NCBI GenBank assembly: GCA_947095535.1
Contig: OX352774.1
Span: 240,895,825-240,959,824, forward strand
Reading direction: 5' to 3'
From: Poecilobothrus nobilitatus
Taxonomy: Eukaryota > Arthropoda > Insecta > Diptera > Dolichopodidae
DNA length: 64,000 nt
Every line of letters starts with the position of its first letter. Position 1 is the first letter of the stretch. The notes under the pieces are model-generated. The model was not told where the DNA came from and did no database searches. It worked only from the letters and a program-made list of their open reading frames with translations. Below, piece after piece: positions 62,915-64,000 of the stretch. The translations under genes and the position numbers were made by a program.

Positions 62915-64000
62915 TTTTTTTACTTTTTGATACTATTATATTTCATTTGTATATATTTATACAATACGTCATATATCTATCTATCAATTTAAGATAATTA
63001 TATTTTCCATTTCTTCCCATTTATAAAACATAGATGAACATTCAAAAAAACCGTCAATGAAATTTTTTTACTATATATTATTATTATATTCTTACTTTTT
63101 GATATTAATAAATAATACACATATGTATATAAAAATTTATAGATATCTAAAAACATATATTTAAATACATATTTTCTATATTAAACGATTATTGAAACAT
63201 AATAACAGGATATTAAGAATATCCGGACATATTAATGGGATTGAAATTAAATTACAAGCTGATAAAGATAATAATTGAGAAAATAAAAATTAAATTTTAT
63301 TTTGTATATGTATACGTAGATGATACAATAAATTTGATATAATATTTTTATCAATTAATAAGTGAAAATTAAAGACCATTAGGCTTTTAAATTCAAATTA
63401 CGTCGAAATACTATTACATAAATTTATTGAAACGTATTGAGTATTTCCGTATTTGGCTGTTATGTGATATGCGGCCCTTATGTGATTGCAATAAATAAAA
63501 ATCTACTTTTCTCTACCAAATAATAATCAGTTCATATTATTAGAGTACTAAATAAGAAGAAAAATTAACATATTAATTTATATTTTTGACTCATAAGTTT
63601 CTCTTGAACGTACAATAAATTGAAAATCGTTTTGATTTTTTAAATCAAATTATGTACACGAATTCGATTTTCGATTGTTATCATTTGTACTTATTACGTA
63701 TCTTCAAATGTTATTTAAATAAAACATAAAAGAAACTAGTACCCATATACCGTGAAGGAAAAAAAATATTTTGCAATGAAATTTTTGGCGCTCTGTCAAA
63801 AGTCCGAAAATCCAAAATGAGATAAATACGAAAAAAAGTACAAATGTCAATAAAATTTATTTCGGGGTAAATAATGAAAATTGAACCATTTTTTTTTTAC
63901 GGACATGTGTCATTTTTGATTTCGAAATTTTTCATTTTTGCAATGAAAATTAGTAAATTTGTATAAAAAAAAAAAAATCTTTTCGGTTTATTAATCCTTT
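62915..64000. other. AT-rich DNA to window end
   Basis: No exon or recognised repeat. A slightly GC-richer patch (63770-63920) has two CAAAA(A)TG(A)-type texts but no structure I can defend. Confidence 0.45.

Noticed and set aside
1..64000. Search for CRISPR arrays, rRNA, operons or Shine-Dalgarno-led genes
   Set aside because: Nothing of the kind is visible; introns, SINEs and LINEs show this is eukaryotic nuclear DNA.

Overview
This is an extremely AT-rich (roughly 80% by eye) eukaryotic window, most likely from an insect and probably a fly. The grounds are spliceosomal GT-AG exons separated by kilobase introns, homopolymer-rich coding sequence (poly-Ser, Thr, Gln, Asn), tRNA-derived SINEs, Jockey-like, Tc1-like and piggyBac-like relics, and repeats with an RGAC microsatellite that resemble the DINE-1/Helentron-associated elements of flies. 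The species cannot be named from the sequence. There is no operon, CRISPR array, rRNA or bacterial feature.

Coding content is tiny. Two minus-strand exons, 12336-11913 and 9044-8095, join in phase (1 nt + 2 nt) into an open 458-codon low-complexity N-terminal region. It ends in a basic, more conserved-looking segment (DEDGRPILIRKP near residues 425-440). Exon 2 leaves through a consensus donor, so the gene continues beyond position 8094 and its remaining exons are probably off the left edge. I do not recognise the family. The sequence upstream of the start codon (12340-13100) is strongly A/C-skewed on the gene's sense strand, which could mark a leader. A short isolated coding-like island on the plus strand (24223-24303) may be a last exon of something else.

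Region by region: 1-8000 is downstream intron or flank. It carries a 2.3-kb repeat element with a 147-bp minisatellite (1228-3567), a second copy of that family (4149-4920), a copy of another short-TIR family on the minus strand (5500-6239), a coding-like relic with a strong hairpin (6770-7240) and a minus-strand SINE (7391-7552). 8095-12336 is the gene; its intron holds a 21-bp inverted-array element and a 1.28-kb element built of 475-bp repeats. 13100-25600 is mostly featureless AT-rich DNA with SINEs near 22.2 and 22.9 kb. 25.6-30.8 kb holds a TTAA-flanked piggyBac-like MITE, a long SINE with a poly(A) tail, and nested repeat elements. 31-44 kb is almost empty. 44-46 kb has a nearly perfect 190-bp-armed inverted repeat and a duplicated 0.4-kb unit. 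47.2-51.7 kb has two more repeat elements and a diverged inverted repeat. 54.9-55.9 kb is a LINE 3' end whose RNase H part is inverted, as expected from twin priming. 58.3-62.9 kb holds a foldback repeat, a TA-flanked MITE with a nested palindrome, a Tc1 transposase relic, and a cluster of a GAAATAAAGCCATA motif in both orientations.

The genes do not form a pathway. The main biological story is transposon archaeology in and around one long-intron gene. The best candidates for something undescribed are the 147-bp repeat element family with its matched terminal signals, the long hairpin at 44.0-44.4 kb, and the GCCATA motif cluster.
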